Below, piece after piece: positions 63,501-64,000 of a stretch of 64,000 bases of DNA; the stretch's first letter is position 1; the number at the start of each line of letters is the position of its first letter. The DNA comes from Typhlomys cinereus (Eukaryota > Chordata > Mammalia > Rodentia > Platacanthomyidae). A program made the position numbers and the translations under genes. Under the pieces are notes generated by a model, which ran no database searches, had not been told where the DNA came from, and worked only from the letters and a program-made list of their open reading frames with translations. The DNA lies in assembly GCA_023101885.1 (NCBI GenBank), contig JALPQD010000007.1:933741-997740 (forward strand). The letters are read 5' to 3'.

Positions 63501-64000
63501 AACAGGTTTGATTTCCAGTCCGGGAGGATATAATGCTTGACAGATAGATGGCAAATAGGAGACTGAAACCCCCTCTCCACTACTGTGTCCCACTCCTATT
63601 CTTCCACTACTTTGAGTCTCTTCTTATTTAAGATGTTTACATTTATCTTTGGTTACAATCGATGCAGCCAATGGTAGTGCAGGTATAACAAAACTGAAAA
63701 TAACGACCATAATTCATAACACCAAGGACCTGAATTATTCACCTGGAACTAGACCAGTCAAATCTCTCCCCATCCTAAAGCTTAGGGAACCTTATGGAAG
63801 AGAGGGCAGCAAGATTGTAAGAGCCTAAAGATGAGGAGGACGAATGATTGCAAGATACTCCACATAATTAGGACTGCAGTAGCCATAATCAGACTTTACC
63901 TCACCTGCACAATGGCTGACATATCAACCACCCCCCAAATTCTAGCATGTATCGCAAGGGAGAAGGCTTCAGGCCGTAGAATACTTAGAGGCAAGGAATT
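60560..64000 (+). mobile_element. Old LINE-1, ORF2 through 3' UTR, cut by the window end
   Basis: Degenerate ORF2 text on the + strand from the ORF2 N-terminal third (gagttatcacaactgatacc, 60630) through reverse transcriptase (ttttatcccagcacacaagg near 61085) to the C-terminal region at 63100-63240. L1 3' UTR follows, and the window ends inside it. Frames are broken throughout. A 160-bp internal tandem duplication lies at 62174-62495. Confidence 0.8.
62174..62495 (+). repeat. Tandem duplication of about 160 bp inside LINE-1 ORF2
   Basis: The segment starting gtagaagattaaaactggac is repeated from 62334 with small differences. Other L1 copies in the window have it once, so it arose in this element. 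Confidence 0.85.

Overview
The window is mammalian, almost certainly rodent, genomic DNA. It has spliced genes with GT-AG introns and AATAAA signals, many LINE-1 elements (some with tandem-monomer 5' UTRs, as in rodent L1s), three B2-like tRNA-derived SINEs and a type-2 vomeronasal receptor pseudogene. The SINE body is not the mouse/rat B2 consensus, so I infer a rodent outside Mus/Rattus and do not name a species. All boundaries come from reading the sequence by eye.

The only clear host protein-coding genes are two tandem paralogues of a salivary acidic proline-rich protein (PRP), both on the + strand. PRP-A lies at 2207-5580 (524 aa) and PRP-B at 26018-29078 (417 aa). Each has a signal-peptide exon, a 36-nt second exon and one large exon made mainly of a 15-bp minisatellite encoding G-P-P-Q-Q. 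TATA boxes, splice sites, reading phase, stop codons and poly(A) signals are preserved in both. The proteins should be secreted in saliva, where family members bind calcium, hydroxyapatite and dietary tannins.

The genes sit in a segmental duplication: unit A (1 to about 21,690) and unit B (23,471 to about 43,560). After the duplication the units diverged by a local inversion (6713-7045 versus 30402-30726), by insertions found in only one unit, and by opposite expansion or contraction of repeat blocks in exon 3. Unit A gained a roughly 9-kb minus-strand L1 block (11,626-20,575). Unit B gained three SINEs, a roughly 6.6-kb block of L1 and other repeats (31,450-38,050), and an L1 3' end plus an endogenous retrovirus env/LTR remnant (38,885-41,150).

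From 43,577 to 52,990 two minus-strand L1s are joined head to tail: L1-A, full length but broken, and L1-B, which lacks its 3' half but keeps an uninterrupted 353-codon ORF1. From 53,000 to 64,000 I see a V2R seven-transmembrane exon pseudogene (54,400-55,080), old plus-strand L1 remnants (56,715-57,285 and 60,560 to the window end) and unassigned AT-rich DNA with no supportable gene. No CRISPR array, bacterial feature or canonical RNA gene was seen.
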